Under the pieces are notes generated by a model. It saw only the letters and a program-made list of their open reading frames with translations, made no database searches and was not told where the DNA came from. From NCBI GenBank assembly GCA_009667805.1, contig CM019072.1, positions 37,565,519 through 37,629,518 of the forward strand: a stretch of 64,000 nt of DNA, written 5' to 3'. Below are positions 46,326 to 57,211 of the stretch, one piece after another. The translations under genes were made by a program, and so were the position numbers. This stretch comes from Leptobrachium leishanense (lineage: Eukaryota > Chordata > Amphibia > Anura > Megophryidae). Each line of letters begins with the position of its first letter. Within the stretch, counting starts at the first letter, position 1.

Positions 46326-46531
46326 CCCTCCCGATACTCACCTCTCTGGCCTTCCTTGAATTCAGAACAACAGTTGTAGATTTTGGGGGTCAAGGTTCGA
46401 AAAGTCAAGTTTTTCATCAAATTTATTTTATTGTACGTTATGATATGATGAAAATAATGGTATCTTTATAAAGTCTATTTAATGGCGAGAAAAACTGTAT
46501 ATAATATGTGTGGGTTCTCATAAACGAGTAA

Positions 46532-46971
46532 GGCTCGTGTCAGACGAGCGCAGTGTGAACGTCTGTTTTTGCGCACATAATAACGTCCGTCGTAGCATAG
46601 AATAATCGCCAATGGAGCCCCCCCACACGAAGTGCGTCCGCACCGAACTGCGGGCGCACAACGCACACGGCAAACGGACGCAAGTTAGGCAAGAACGTAA
46701 TACTGCTAGAACGGACGTGCGGAGTGTGCCACGTCCGCAACGTCCGCATAGCTTTGTGTGTGAGTGGTGGATCGAGGTCAGACAGACTGCATTTGTGCAT
46801 CCAGCATTTTTGACGGACAAAATGTTTTTTCATTTTAATTTTATTTCAGTCAAAAAAAGACGTCAGTCACAAAAATGAACCATATGGCCACTACTGTGTC
46901 TTCCGTCAGAAAGTGTGTCCGTACTGCACGGACGCACAGTCCGTACAAAAAGTGCTCGTCTGACACCAGCC
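46532..46971 (+). mobile_element. Harbinger-like MITE (family H3), complete
   Basis: 440 bp between TAA duplications (46529-46531, 46972-46974). Ends GGCTCGTGTCAGACGAGCGC and GTGCTCGTCTGACACCAGCC. Collinear with 30311-30779. Confidence 0.88.
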
Positions 46972-46974
46972 TAA

Positions 46975-47736
46975 GAGGATATTTTGAGCTAAACACAAAC
47001 AGAACAGAAATGTAAAAACAGCAGTGGGTACTTTCGGATAGACATTGGTGATATCGCCTGGTCACTATGGGGTTAAGGCTTTTGTTGCAACTTTTTAAAT
47101 GGTTGTTGGATGTAATAGTATTTCTATAATGTAAACAAATTTTATCGCAAAAAAAAAAAAAGAGCACAGTATAAATGCACTCAGGGGAGTCACCTAGAAT
47201 TAGGATATAGACAGCATATGGATGGCTGAGTGTGATGAAGCAGATCTGAAAGAAACCCAGGGATATTATATTATACATGACCATTTATATAGGGTTATCT
47301 TGCGCACGCCAGCCAAGCAAACACTCATTTTAATGAGATGGTACATACTGCAGGACTGCAGCGAAAATCAGAGTATTCCCAGGAGAGATGAATCATTGAT
47401 TGATGTCCCTTATTAAAACGAAGGTCTGTTCCCTTGATTTTTTTTCTCAAAGCACAAACCCTAATCATTACCAGATAGCCTGTGCGTTCTAAGCAGAGGA
47501 TATAGACCAGAGATCCCATCCTTCCTTCCCCTCCAGACATGACTATTTGTGTCTGTATCCAGGCTGGTCGCTAGGAGAACCTTGGCGGTGGCAGGATAGT
47601 AATTGGGAGGGGGCTGGAAGCTAAGGGCAAATTTACACGAAGCTGCAATTTTTTGGGAGACCTACAGCAGGAAAAGGAAGTAGGTTTAACGAAAGCTCAC
47701 AATAAATAAACTACCTTTTTAACACGTTCTCTCAGA
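46975..47736. other. No gene seen
   Basis: Mostly unique. GCTAAGGGCAAATTTACACG at 47623 looks like the left end of a lost H2 element. Confidence 0.45.
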
Positions 47737-48055
47737 GGCGTGTTCAGTAGCTCAGCCGCTGCAAGTGCTAAGTTAGCAACTTGCCACTGAACGCCGTTCT
47801 GCCTCTCAGCGCTCAGCACTGCTAACTTAGCACTTGCAGCGACCCGAGGAGATGCTGTGAGTAGCTGAGTGTGACGTAGTAAAGATGGTCGCCGCCATGA
47901 AGCAAGTAACAATTCAGTACGGCAATGTTAATTTTGAGGTTTTGTTCACCCAAGCACAAAATATTTCTTTATTATTTACCCCTGCACATAGACATATATT
48001 ACAGTTCAATTATATTTTGTTTCAGAAGTAAACATAACGTTTATTCAATAAAAAC

Positions 48056-49406
48056 TAGGGTTGCACCGATACCGATACTAGTATCGGTATCGGGGCCGAT
48101 ACTGGGTACTGCAGGAGTACTTGGTACTCGTGTAGTACCCCCCGATATTTTTCCCGATACCGGAAGCCGGCATTGAGCCGGCTTGCCGGCATCCGAGGGG
48201 CTGCGGCGGCTGTCCGAATGCTCTATCGGCATTCGGACAGCCGCCCCTGGAGCTCTCCGCGACGATACTTACCTTCCTGAGCGACGCCGGGAATGTCTCT
48301 GCACGTGCGCTCGTTGGAAGGACCCCAGCCGCACCACGTGGGACCATGTGATCGCGGCTGGGGGCCTTCCAACTAGCGCACGCGAGGGAACTTTCCCGGC
48401 GTCGCTCAGGAAGGTAAGTATGAACACAGTGAGCAGCTGCAGGGCCTGTCCGAATGCCAATAGAGCATTCGGACAGGCCCTGCAGCTGCTCTCCGTGATG
48501 ATACTTACCTTCCTGGGCGACACCGGGAAAGTTTCCGCGCGTGCGCTCGTTGGAAGGCCCCCAGCCGCGATCACATGGTCCCACGTGGTGCGGCTGGGGT
48601 CCTTCCAACGAGCGCACGCGCGGAGACATTCCCGGCGTCGCTCAGGAAGGTAAGTATCGTCTCGGAGAGTGCCGGGGGGGACATATCCATGTGTGAGCTG
48701 GGGGCAATATCCATGTGTGAGCTGGGCAAATCCATGAGCTGGGGGCAATATCCATGTGTGAGCTGGGGGCAATATCCATGTGTGAGCTGGGGGCAATATC
48801 CATGAGCTGGGGCATATCCATGTGGGAGCTGGGGCAAATCCATGAGCTGGGGGCAATATCCATGTGTGAGCTGGGGCATATCCATGTGGGAGCTGGGGCA
48901 AATCCATGAGCTGGGGGCAATATCCATGTGTGAGCTGGGGCAAATCCATGTGTGAGCTGGGGGCAATATCCATGTGTGAGCTGGGGGCAATATCCATGTG
49001 TGAGCTGGGGCAAATCCATGAGCTGGGGGCAAATCCATGTGTGAGCTGGGGCAAATGCATGTGTGAGCTGGGGCATATCCATGTGTGAGCTGGGGGCAAT
49101 ATCCATGTGTGAGCTGGGGTCAATATCCATGTGTGAGCTGGGGCAAATCCATGTGTGAGCTGGGGCAAATCCATGTGTGAGCTGGGGCAAATCCATGAGC
49201 TGGGGCATATCCCATGAGCTGGGGCAGTATGAATATATATATATCTTGGGGGGGATATATACATGTGAGTTTTTATATGGTCTGTTCTTATTGGAAAGCG
49301 TCACATGACATTAAAGAAAAGTATCGGTACTCGGTATCAGTGAGTACTTTTAAAAAGTATCGGTACTCGTACTCGGTCTTAAAAAAGTGGTATCGGTGCA
49401 TCCCTA
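48056..49406 (+). mobile_element. hAT-type element, copy 2 (1351 bp)
   Basis: Ends TAGGGTTGCACCGATACCG and GTGGTATCGGTGCATCCCTA with exact 8-bp duplications ATAAAAAC (48048-48055, 49407-49414). Same internal order as copy 1: hairpin 48199-48250, long hairpin 48263-48420, GCAGCTGCAGGGCCTGTCCG hairpin 48428-48500, second long hairpin to 48657, then a minisatellite. No transposase. Confidence 0.95.
48680..49225 (+). repeat. 22/23-bp minisatellite inside hAT copy 2
   Basis: About 25 units of ATCCATGTGTGAGCTGGGG plus CA-rich linkers, with shorter ATCCATGAGCTGGGG units interspersed. A 22-bp unit runs through all three frames without stops, which explains the 220- and 331-residue minus-strand frames here. 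Confidence 0.9.
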
Positions 49407-49649
49407 ATAAAAACTATCATTTGTGGTGTGTGCATACAAAACGGAATTGTGCTGACTGCTTTTCTTTATCATATATACCTCAACTGTTGTCCGAGTCATA
49501 CGAAAAACAATCTGAATCTTTCATTAAGAGATCGTCAGCCATTTTGCCTAAAAATTCGCATCCAAACTGTTCAGTGACACTGCTGCAGCAAACTGAGTTG
49601 CTGCGCTGCAGCAATTCAGCAGCTGCTGAGGAACTGAACAGGGCTAGGG

Positions 49650-49963
49650 TGGAGAGGTGCTGCGGGGTTAGCTGTGTGTGTGACGTAGGAAAGATGGCCG
49701 CCTCCATGCAGCAAATAATCCAATAAGGAAATGGTCAGTTTGAAGTTTTGGTGGCGAAATATTTATTGGAACATGGTAAACATTAACACTAAAGTGGTAA
49801 TAAAATGGACAAAAGTGGATTTTGAAGAAAACACACCTTTCATTAAGCAATCCTCTGCCCTTTTGCTTCCATATTCACAGCCAAAGCGTTCAGTGAGACG
49901 GCTGCAGCAAACTGAACTTCTGCAATGGAACAATTCAGCAGCTGCTGAGGAACTGAATGCGCC
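49650..49963 (+). mobile_element. Family F element, left end decayed
   Basis: Starts near GGGTTAGCTGTGTGTGTGACGTAGG and contains AAGATGGCCGCCTCCATG, then the F right half ending CAGCTGCTGAGGAACTGAAT. It lies directly behind the copy ending at 49644, in the same orientation. Confidence 0.7.
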
Positions 49964-50062
49964 AATGTGTTTAGAGTGGTAAACACTAGAGAAGAATTCA
50001 CTGTACCTGTAGTCCCATACTAATTCACGCAGGGCTGGACTGGGACAATAAATCAGCCCTGA

Positions 50063-50633
50063 GGCCTGTTCAATACCTCAGCAGCTGCTGAATTGCTGCA
50101 GCGCAGCAATTCAGTTTGCTGCAGCAGTGTCGTTGAACCCTTTGGATGCGAATTTTGAATCCAAAATGGCCGACAATTTCTTAATGAAAAATTCAGATTG
50201 TTTTTCGGATCACTCGGACAAAAAATAATAAAGAGAAGCAGTCAGCACAATTCCGTTTTGTTTGCACACACCACAAATGATAGTTTTTAATGAATAAACG
50301 TTATGTTTACTTCTGAAACAATATATAAATTGAACTGTAATATATGTCTATGTGCAGGGGGAAATAATAAGTAAATATTTTGTGCTTTGGTGAACAAAAA
50401 CCTCTAAATTAACAATGCTGTACGGAATTATTACTTGCTTCGAGGCGGCGGCCATCTTGCTGTAGGGCATTGTTACTGGCTTCATGCGGCGGCCATCTTT
50501 AATACGTCACACGAAGCATCTCCTCGGGTCGCTGCAAGTGCTAGGTTAGCACTGCTGAGCGCTGAGCGGTTGAACGGCGTTCAATGCAAGTTGCTAACTT
50601 AGCACTTGCAGCGGCTGAGGTATTGAACAGGCC
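50063..50633 (-). mobile_element. Family F element, complete
   Basis: 571 bp with inverted ends GGCCTGTTCAATACCTCAGC and GCTGAGGTATTGAACAGGCC, a 20-bp perfect match. If one further A/T pair belongs to the element, CTG flanks both sides (50059-50061, 50635-50637). The GCGGCGGCCATCTT block occurs twice (about 50447 and 50485), the second next to TACGTCAC. No coding frame, so non-autonomous. Confidence 0.85.
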
Positions 50634-50639
50634 TCTGGA

Positions 50640-51783
50640 CTTCATCCAGAGCGGCCCACTTTAATTATCCACACACACAAAAATAGTATATAAACCAACC
50701 GGATCACTCAACCAATCGCTCTGCAGATACCGGAGGTGCTGCAGTGATTGGGTAAACAATGCAGCCGCATTGAGGTTGAGCGCGCACCTTTTCTTAAGGT
50801 GAGGGTGGCGTCTGCACAGCGGGACTCACAGTGGCCCCAGTATGAGACTACTGCAGACTGTGTCTGTTTTACAGACAATGAGGAAGTTCTTATCTCACCC
50901 ATTAAGGGTAGCATGAACCATGTGGTGAACCAGCATTCTCACTGGCCCACTGAGCCATCGGCCCACCGGGAATCTCCCTGTAGTCCCTATGGCCAGTACA
51001 TGCCTGAATTCAGGGCTTAATTAATGTATGTCAAACGTAGAAGCCAGTAAGAAGATCTGGGAGCCAACTAGGGAGGTTTAGGATCAAGACAAAGGTTTGT
51101 ATTGAGATTTGTATATGGTAATCTGAGGATTTAGTAGCTACCAGGCTACTGGAGTTGTCAAATCATGTAAGAAATGTTCTCACTTTTTAAGAAAACCTTT
51201 TACGAACTTGGAATTCCTAGTAAATTTAGGTTTAAAGAATTAATAAAATATCCTGTGGGTTTCTTTCCACCCGAGTTGAAATTCTGCAGGTCCCTTCTCA
51301 TTCTTTCTGAATTCCTAGTTTAGTGAATAAGCCCCCTGTATTCCGGGAAAGGGCTTTTCTCATCTTGTCTAATCCTTCTTAAACAAACTTAAGATTCCTC
51401 TGCAGGAGTCACATTCTGTGTAACAAGCAGACTTCTAGGCCCTGGAAAATAAATTTCCAATTATCCAAGCTGCGGGGTTCTGCTTTTTTTCCCTAGCAGA
51501 ACCAGGGATCTGTCGCAGAGGCAAATATACCTTGGTTTGAGTAGATAATATCAAATGTGAACGAGTTGTGGCTGTACATGTACGTACCCAGCAAGGAATT
51601 GTTACACAGCCAGGGATATTGCTTACTTTTTACATTAAATATTATATAAATATTTAATATTACTAAAAATGATTTTAAAACCTTTCAGTAACTTTAAAAT
51701 TCAGGCTAATGGCAATTTTCAACTACAGAAGCATATTTGAGCATATATATAGCAAAGGAACGCAGATCTGGGCAATGTGGTTC
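50640..51783. other. No gene seen
   Basis: Unique-looking sequence. A 90-residue frame at 50748-51020 has no recognised domain. Confidence 0.5.
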
Positions 51784-51965
51784 TAGTGGTTCTCAACCCT
51801 GCTCCTCAGTACCCCTAACAGGCCAGGTTTTCAGGTATCTGAAGCGCAGCACAGGTAATAACATTTGCTGCTCAGTGATTGCAAGATTCAGTCTGCATTT
51901 CCCCAAGGGAATCCTTAAAACCTGTTCTGTTAGGGGTACTTGAGGACCAGGGTTGGGAACCACTG
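51784..51965. mobile_element. hAT-like MITE (CAGTGGTTCTCAACC type)
   Basis: 182 bp with ends TAGTGGTTCTCAACCCTG and CAGGGTTGGGAACCACTG, inner CCCCTAACAGG against CTGTTAGGGG, and ATTGCAAGATTCAGTCTGC in the middle. A second, interrupted copy lies at 62636-63355. Confidence 0.85.
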
Positions 51966-52036
51966 ATCTATTCCATCGGCTAAATCTTTCCTTGAAAAAT
52001 CCAGAGTCCATGTAGCCACCGGCTCCTAGAGTTTTA

Positions 52037-52452
52037 GGCTAGGGTCAGACGAACGCATTTTTCACGTCTACCTTCAAAAAGTGCGTTGATGCGTCTGAAC
52101 GCATTTTGTCACGGAAGATGCGATAGCGGTCATACGATGCACAATTTCGGCCGTATTTTTTGACGGAGCTATAAAAAACAAATGGACGTTATGTAGGCCA
52201 GACATGTGCAGCGTCTGATGTCTCCTAATCACGCACACATGACGCTATGCCGACGCAGCGCACTTTGTGCGTCAGTACTAGCGGTTCCACGTTCTCTAAA
52301 AAATGCGTTCATTTGCCGCTTCCGTTGCGCGGCCGAACTTCGCGCGGCCGTACTTTGTATATTGGCCGTCATTGGACGTCATTTCCTGCTACTACGGCCA
52401 TAATAAAGTGCGGCTCAACGCACGTTCGCACTGTGTTCGTCTGACCCCAGCC
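52037..52452 (+). mobile_element. Harbinger-like MITE (family H1), complete
   Basis: 416 bp between TTA duplications (52034-52036, 52453-52455). Ends GGCTAGGGTCAGACGAACGC and GTTCGTCTGACCCCAGCC. Near-identical in plan to 30868-31284. Confidence 0.9.
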
Positions 52453-52496
52453 TTATCTCTGGGTAATACCTTTCTAGGTTTTTCTGTGCCTAACTA

Positions 52497-54144
52497 CAGT
52501 CAGGTCCATAAATATTGGGACAGCGACACAATTCTAACATCTTTGGCTCTATACACCACCACAATGGAGTTGGAATGAAACAAACACAATGTGCTTTAAC
52601 TGCAGACTGTCAGCTTTAATTTGAAGGTATGTACATCCAACTCAGGTGAATGGTGTAGGACTTACAGCAGTTTGCAGATGTGCCTCCCACTTGTTAAGGG
52701 ACCAAAGATAATGGGACAATTGGCTTCTCAGCTGTTCCATGGCCAGGTGTGTGATATTCGATCATTACCCCAATTACAATGTGCAGATAAAAGGCCCAGA
52801 GTTCATTTCAAGTGTGCTATTTGCATTTGGAATCTGTTGCTGTCAACTCTCAAGATGAGATTCAAAGAACTGTCACTATCAGTGAAGCAAGCCATCATTA
52901 GGCTGAAGAAACAAAACAAACCCATCAGAGAGATAGCAAGAACATTAGCTGTGGCCAAAACAACTGTTTGGAACGTTCTCAAAAAGAAGGAACGCACCGG
53001 TGAGCTCAGCAACACCAAAAGACCCGGGAGACCACGGAAAACAACTGTGGTGGATGAATGAAGAATTCTTTCCCTGGTTAAGAAAACACCCTTCACAACA
53101 GTTGGCCGGTCAAGAACACTCTCCAGGAGGCAGGTATATGTGTGTCAAAGTCAACAATCAAGAGAAGACTTCACCAGAGTGAATACAGAGGGTTCACCAC
53201 AAGATGTAAACAATTGGTGAGCCTCAAAAACAGGAAGGCCAGATTAGAGTTTGCCAAACAACACCTAACAAAGCCTTCACAGTTCTGGAACAAGATCCTA
53301 TGGACAGATGAGACCAAGATCAACTTGTACCAGAGTGATGGGAAGAGAAGAGTATGGAGAAGGAAAGGAACTGCTCATGATCCTAAGCATACCACCTCAT
53401 CAGTGAAGCATGGTGGTGGTAGTGTCATGGCGTGGGAATGTATGGCTGCCAATGGAACTGGTTCTCTTGTATTTATTGATGATGTGACTGCTGATAAAAG
53501 CAGCAGGATGAATTCTGAAGTGTTTCGGGCAATATTGTCTGCTCACATTCAGCCAAATGCTGCAGAACTCATTGGACGGCGCTTCACAGTGCAGATGGAC
53601 AATGACCCAAAGCATACTGCAAAAGCAACCAAAGAGTTTTTGAAGGGACAGAAGTGGAATGTTATGCAATGGCCAAGTCAATCACCTGACCTGAATCCCA
53701 TTGAGCATGCATTTCACTTGCTGAAGACAAAACTGAAGGGAAAATGCCCCAAGAACAAGCAGGAACTGAAGACAGTTGCAGTAGAGGCCTGGCAGAGCAT
53801 CACCAGGGATGAAACCCAGCGTCTGGTGAGGTCTATGCGTTCCAGACTTCAGGCCGTGATTGACTGCAAATGATTTGCAACCAAGTATTAAGAAGGGAAA
53901 GTTTGATTTATGATTATTATTCTGTCCCATTACTTTTGGTCCCTTAACAAGTGGGAGGCACATCTGCAAACTGCTGTAAGTCCTACACCGTTCACCTGAG
54001 TTGGATGGACATACCCTCAAATTAAAGCTGACAGTCTGCAGTTAAAGCACATTGTGTTTGTTTCATTCCAACTCCATTGTGCTGGTGTATAGAGCCAAAG
54101 ATGTTAGAATTGTGTCAACGTCCCAATATTTCTGGACCTGACTG
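52497..54144 (+). mobile_element. Tc1-like transposon, near full length
   Basis: 1648 bp with ends CAGTCAGGTCCATAAATATT and AATATTTCTGGACCTGACTG, flanked by TA (52495-52496, 54145-54146). Terminal repeats are about 200 bp, with a second inverted block (AATGGTGTAGGACTTACAGC) at their inner edges. It encloses a transposase gene broken by two lesions. Confidence 0.95.
52855..53873 (+). pseudogene. Tc1 transposase, one stop plus one frameshift
   Basis: ATG at 52855. The first 68 codons hold the N-terminal helix-turn-helix (VKQAIIRLKK, REIARTLAVAKTTVWNV) and a GRPRK AT-hook-like motif. TGA at 53059-53061 interrupts, where the family usually has an Arg codon, so a CGA-to-TGA change is likely. A one-base indel between about 53105 and 53142 shifts the frame. 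The rest, to TGA at 53873, is open: WTDET, KHGGGS, QMDNDPKHT and SPDLNPIE. The second Asp and the Glu are 34 residues apart, the DD34E spacing of Tc1. Total length fits a 340-residue protein. Confidence 0.93.
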
Positions 54145-54675
54145 TATATGGTAAATATTGCTTGGCTCCTATAGAGTCCATAGTTTTCTCCAGTGTTTTC
54201 TTAACCACTACAAAAGGGGGTTAATCAATAAGCGCCATTATTTGCAAACAACTGCAAAAAATATCTGTTGCTGTAACGCCAGGAGAAGCTTCACAGTGAA
54301 TTTTTGTTTTGTGAACCCTCAGCTTTTGTACACATTATAATAATGGCTATTTTCAACAGTGTTTGTAACTTCAGCAAACACCAGCGATTAAAGAATAACC
54401 CCCTAATTTCAGTATTAAAAAGCTCACATCTGCCATTAACAGTCAACGTTGTGTCAGCCCAGATCCAAAACTATGTCAATGTGGTATCACGGGCTGATAT
54501 ACTGTCGAGAAGAGTTGGTTGATTTGAATTTTCAACCAGCTGGCTTGTAATGTCTCTCAGAATCGCACTTATATTGATTGTTATTTTTTGTCTGCAGGGC
54601 TCCTGTAATCGTACAATCCTTGGCTTAAATCAATATTGAGCAGCTTGGCATCAAAATGAACAAGTCAAACTCAAC
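54145..54675. other. No gene seen
   Basis: Unique-looking AT-rich sequence. Confidence 0.5.
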
Positions 54676-54875
54676 TGCTGGGTGGAGTAGAGGTAACATC
54701 ACTGCTCTGTGTGGAGCCTGTGGAGACACAGGTTCGATCCCAGCAAGAGCACCTCTCCAGTAAGTGTCCTTGGACAAGACACCTAACGGTACATATTCGC
54801 CACCCAGGACATACTTGAAAACGAGAGACATCTCAATGTATCCTTCCTGGTAAAATCCTTTCTCAAAAAAAAAAA
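54676..54875 (+). mobile_element. tRNA-derived SINE with V-SINE-like core
   Basis: Box A-like GTGGAGTAGAGGTAAC and box B GGTTCGATCCC, a good match to the consensus. The core GTGTCCTTGGACAAGACACC and tail CAGGACATACTTGAAAACGA to CTTCCTGGTAAAATCC follow, ending in an A run. It aligns end to end with 33911-34103. Confidence 0.88.
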
Positions 54876-55134
54876 GTTAGGAGCCGCCATTGTGTCTCCT
54901 ATAGGCTGGCTCTTCTGATTTCACTTGAGACGTAAACATCGGCACCTCTACATGGTACTTTTCACAATTGATACCTAGTTTCAGAGGTGTAACTAGAAAC
55001 CTCAGGGTTCAAGTGTGGCAATTCATGACCCCTCCAGGCAAAAAAGTTATCCCCATGCACTGGACCCCTCCAGGTCTACGATGTGGACTCCAGACAATCC
55101 GTGTCCACTATGACCACTTCAGTCCACCCCATTT

Positions 55135-55343
55135 TTAATGTATTGTGCAGTATGTATATCAGCAATAAAACTGACAGTAATGTGCAGTGTGTATGAGCGT
55201 ATCACAGAGCTCCACAGCAATAAAACTGACAGTAATGTGCAGTATGTATGAGCGTATCACAGAGCCCCACAGCAACAAAACTCCCAGTAATCTGTGTGGT
55301 GTATGAGTGTATCACAGAGCTTCACAGCAATAAAACTCACACG
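55135..55343 (+). repeat. S55 tandem array (left part)
   Basis: About four 55-bp units (GACAGTAATGTGCAGTGTG, TATCACAGAGCTCCACAGC). The array resumes in inverted orientation at 59353-59490, after the Tc1 insertion. Confidence 0.88.
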
Positions 55344-55837
55344 TACAGTTGTGTTCAAAATTATTCAACCCCCAATGCTGTAAAAGGTTTTAGGGAATTT
55401 AGTGTACATTTGTAATTGTATTCAGAATGAAATCCTACAAGGACTTTTTAAAGAACCATATGCAACTAAAATGACATCAATTGGTTTTGTAATACAGTAG
55501 TAAATGTTTCTTTTGTGAATTCTTCATTGACACAATTATTCAACCCCTTAAAGACTACCACTCTGAAGAACAGAGGTTCATTCAAGTGTTTTCAATCAGG
55601 TATTGAAAACACCTGTGGATGTCACGGAGCAGCAATAAAGTATAATAAGCACCAACTAGGCAGCTTTAAAATTAGGGATGCCCCGATACCACTTTTTTAA
55701 GACCGAGTACGAGTACCGATACTTTTTAAAAGTACTCACCGATACCGAGTACCGATACTTTTCTTTAATGTCATGTGACGCTTTCCAATAAGAACAGACC
55801 ATATAAAAATGCCCCCAGCTCACATGTATATCCCCCC

Positions 55838-55848
55838 CGAATATATAT

Positions 55849-55880
<32 letters not shown>

Positions 55881-55882
55881 TT
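55838..55882. repeat. (AT)n microsatellite
   Basis: Two AT runs separated by AAAT, next to the minisatellite. A shorter ATATATAT run lies at the same place in hAT copy 2 (about 49232). Confidence 0.88.
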
Positions 55883-55892
55883 TCATACTGCC

Positions 55893-56530
55893 CCAACTCA
55901 TGGATTTGCCCCAGCTCACACATGGATATGCCCCAGCTCACACATGGATTAGCCCCAGCTCACACATGGATTTGGCCCAGCTCACACATGGATTTGGCCC
56001 AGCTCACACATGGATTTGCCCCAGCTCACACATGGATATGCCCCAGCTCACACATGGATTTGCCCCAGCTCACACATGGATTTGCCCCAGCTCACACATG
56101 GATTTGCCCCAGCTCACACATGGATTTGCCCCAGCTCATGGATTTGCCCCAGCTCATGGATATGCCTCAGCTCACACATGGATTTGCCCCAGCTCATGGA
56201 TTTGCCCCAGCTCATGGATATGCCCCAGCTCACACATGGATTTGCCCCAGCTCACACATGGATATTGCCCCCCAGTTTATGGATTTGCCCCCCCAGCTCA
56301 CACATGGTTATGCCCCCCAGCTCATGATATGCCCCCCCAGCTCATGGGTATGCCCCCCAGCTCATGGATATGCCCCCCCAGCTCATGGGTATGCCCCCCA
56401 GCTCATGGATATGCCCCCCAGCTTATGGATATGCCCCCCAGCTCATGGATATGCCCCCCAGCTCATAGATATGCCCCCCAGCTCATAGATATGCCCCCAC
56501 AGCTCACACATGGGTATGCCCCCCAGCTCG
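55893..56530 (-). repeat. 22-bp minisatellite inside hAT copy 3
   Basis: Plus-strand units GCCCCAGCTCACACATGGAT with TTT or AT linkers to about 56260, then a different GCCCCCCAGCTCATGGATAT unit of 20-21 bp. The 237- and 408-residue frames across it are artefacts of stop-free units. Confidence 0.9.
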
Positions 56531-56554
56531 TGGACCGGATCCCCCCCCCCACGA

Positions 56555-56995
56555 CGATACTTACCTTCCTGGGCGCCGCCGGGAATGTCTCCGCGCGTGC
56601 GCTCGTTGGAAGGACCCCAGCCGCGACCACGTGGGACCATGTGATCGCGGCTGGGGTCCTTCCAACGAGCGCGCACGGGGAAACTTTCCCGGCTTCGCCC
56701 AGGAAGGTAAGTATCGTCGCGGAGAGCAGCTGCAGGGCCTGTCCGAATGCTCTATCTGCATTCGGACAGGCCCTGCAGCTGCTCACTTTGTTTATACTTA
56801 CCTTCCTGGGCGCCGCCGGGAAAGCTTCCGCGCGTGCGCTCGTTGGAAGGACCCCAGCCGTGATCACATGGTCCCACGTGGTCGCGGCTGGGGTCCTTCC
56901 AACGAGCGCACGCGCGGAGACATTCCCGGCGGCGCCCAGGAAGGTAAGTATCGTCGTGAGCAGCTCCAGGGGCGGCTGTCCGAATGCCGATAGAG
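56555..56995. repeat. Paired 145-bp hairpins in hAT copy 3
   Basis: Two fold-backs (56555-56715, 56790-56950), each starting ATACTTACCTTCCTGGGCGC and ending with the complement. The middle of each carries a CCACGTGG or CACGTGG palindrome. A third hairpin (GCAGCTGCAGGGCCTGTCCG) separates them. Every outer edge is a GGTAAGTAT splice-donor-like word. Confidence 0.88.
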
Positions 56996-57211
56996 CATTC
57001 GGACAGCCGCCGCAGCCCCACGGATGCCGGCAAGCCAGCTCAATGCCGGCTTCCGGTATCGGGAAAAATATCGGGGGGTACTGCACGAGTACCAAGTACT
57101 CCTGCAGTACCCAGTATCGGCCCTGATACCGATACTAGTATCGGTGCAGCCCTATTTAAAATGACTGTGATACTCAGCTCCTTCTAGACATTACCTGGTG
57201 TGGTTACAAAC

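Larger units (their letters stand above)
47737..49644 (+). mobile_element. Family F element split by a hAT copy
   Basis: Outer parts 47737-48055 and 49415-49644 make an F element of about 560 bp. Its ends are GGCGTGTTCAGTAGCTCAGC and GCTGAGGAACTGAACAGGGC. The whole is the reverse complement of 50063-50633. Contains TGTGACGTAGTAAAGATGG (47870-47888), a CRE-like and YY1-like pair, then a CCGCCATGAAGC word. Confidence 0.82.
55673..57154 (-). mobile_element. hAT-type element, copy 3 (1482 bp)
   Basis: Ends TAGGGATGCCCCGATACCAC and TACTAGTATCGGTGCAGCCCTA-type, with exact 8-bp duplications TTTAAAAT (55665-55672, 57155-57162). Oriented opposite to copies 1 and 2: minisatellite first, then paired hairpins at 56555-56995. 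Non-coding. Confidence 0.94.

Noticed and set aside
53142..53873. Host gene encoding a domesticated Tc1 transposase
   Set aside because: Intact terminal repeats with TA duplications surround it, and the N-terminal part is broken by a stop and a frameshift.
55900..57126. 408-residue open frame as a repeat-rich protein gene
   Set aside because: It starts in a 22-bp minisatellite, continues through transposon hairpins, and lies wholly inside a hAT element; codon pattern follows the DNA repeat.
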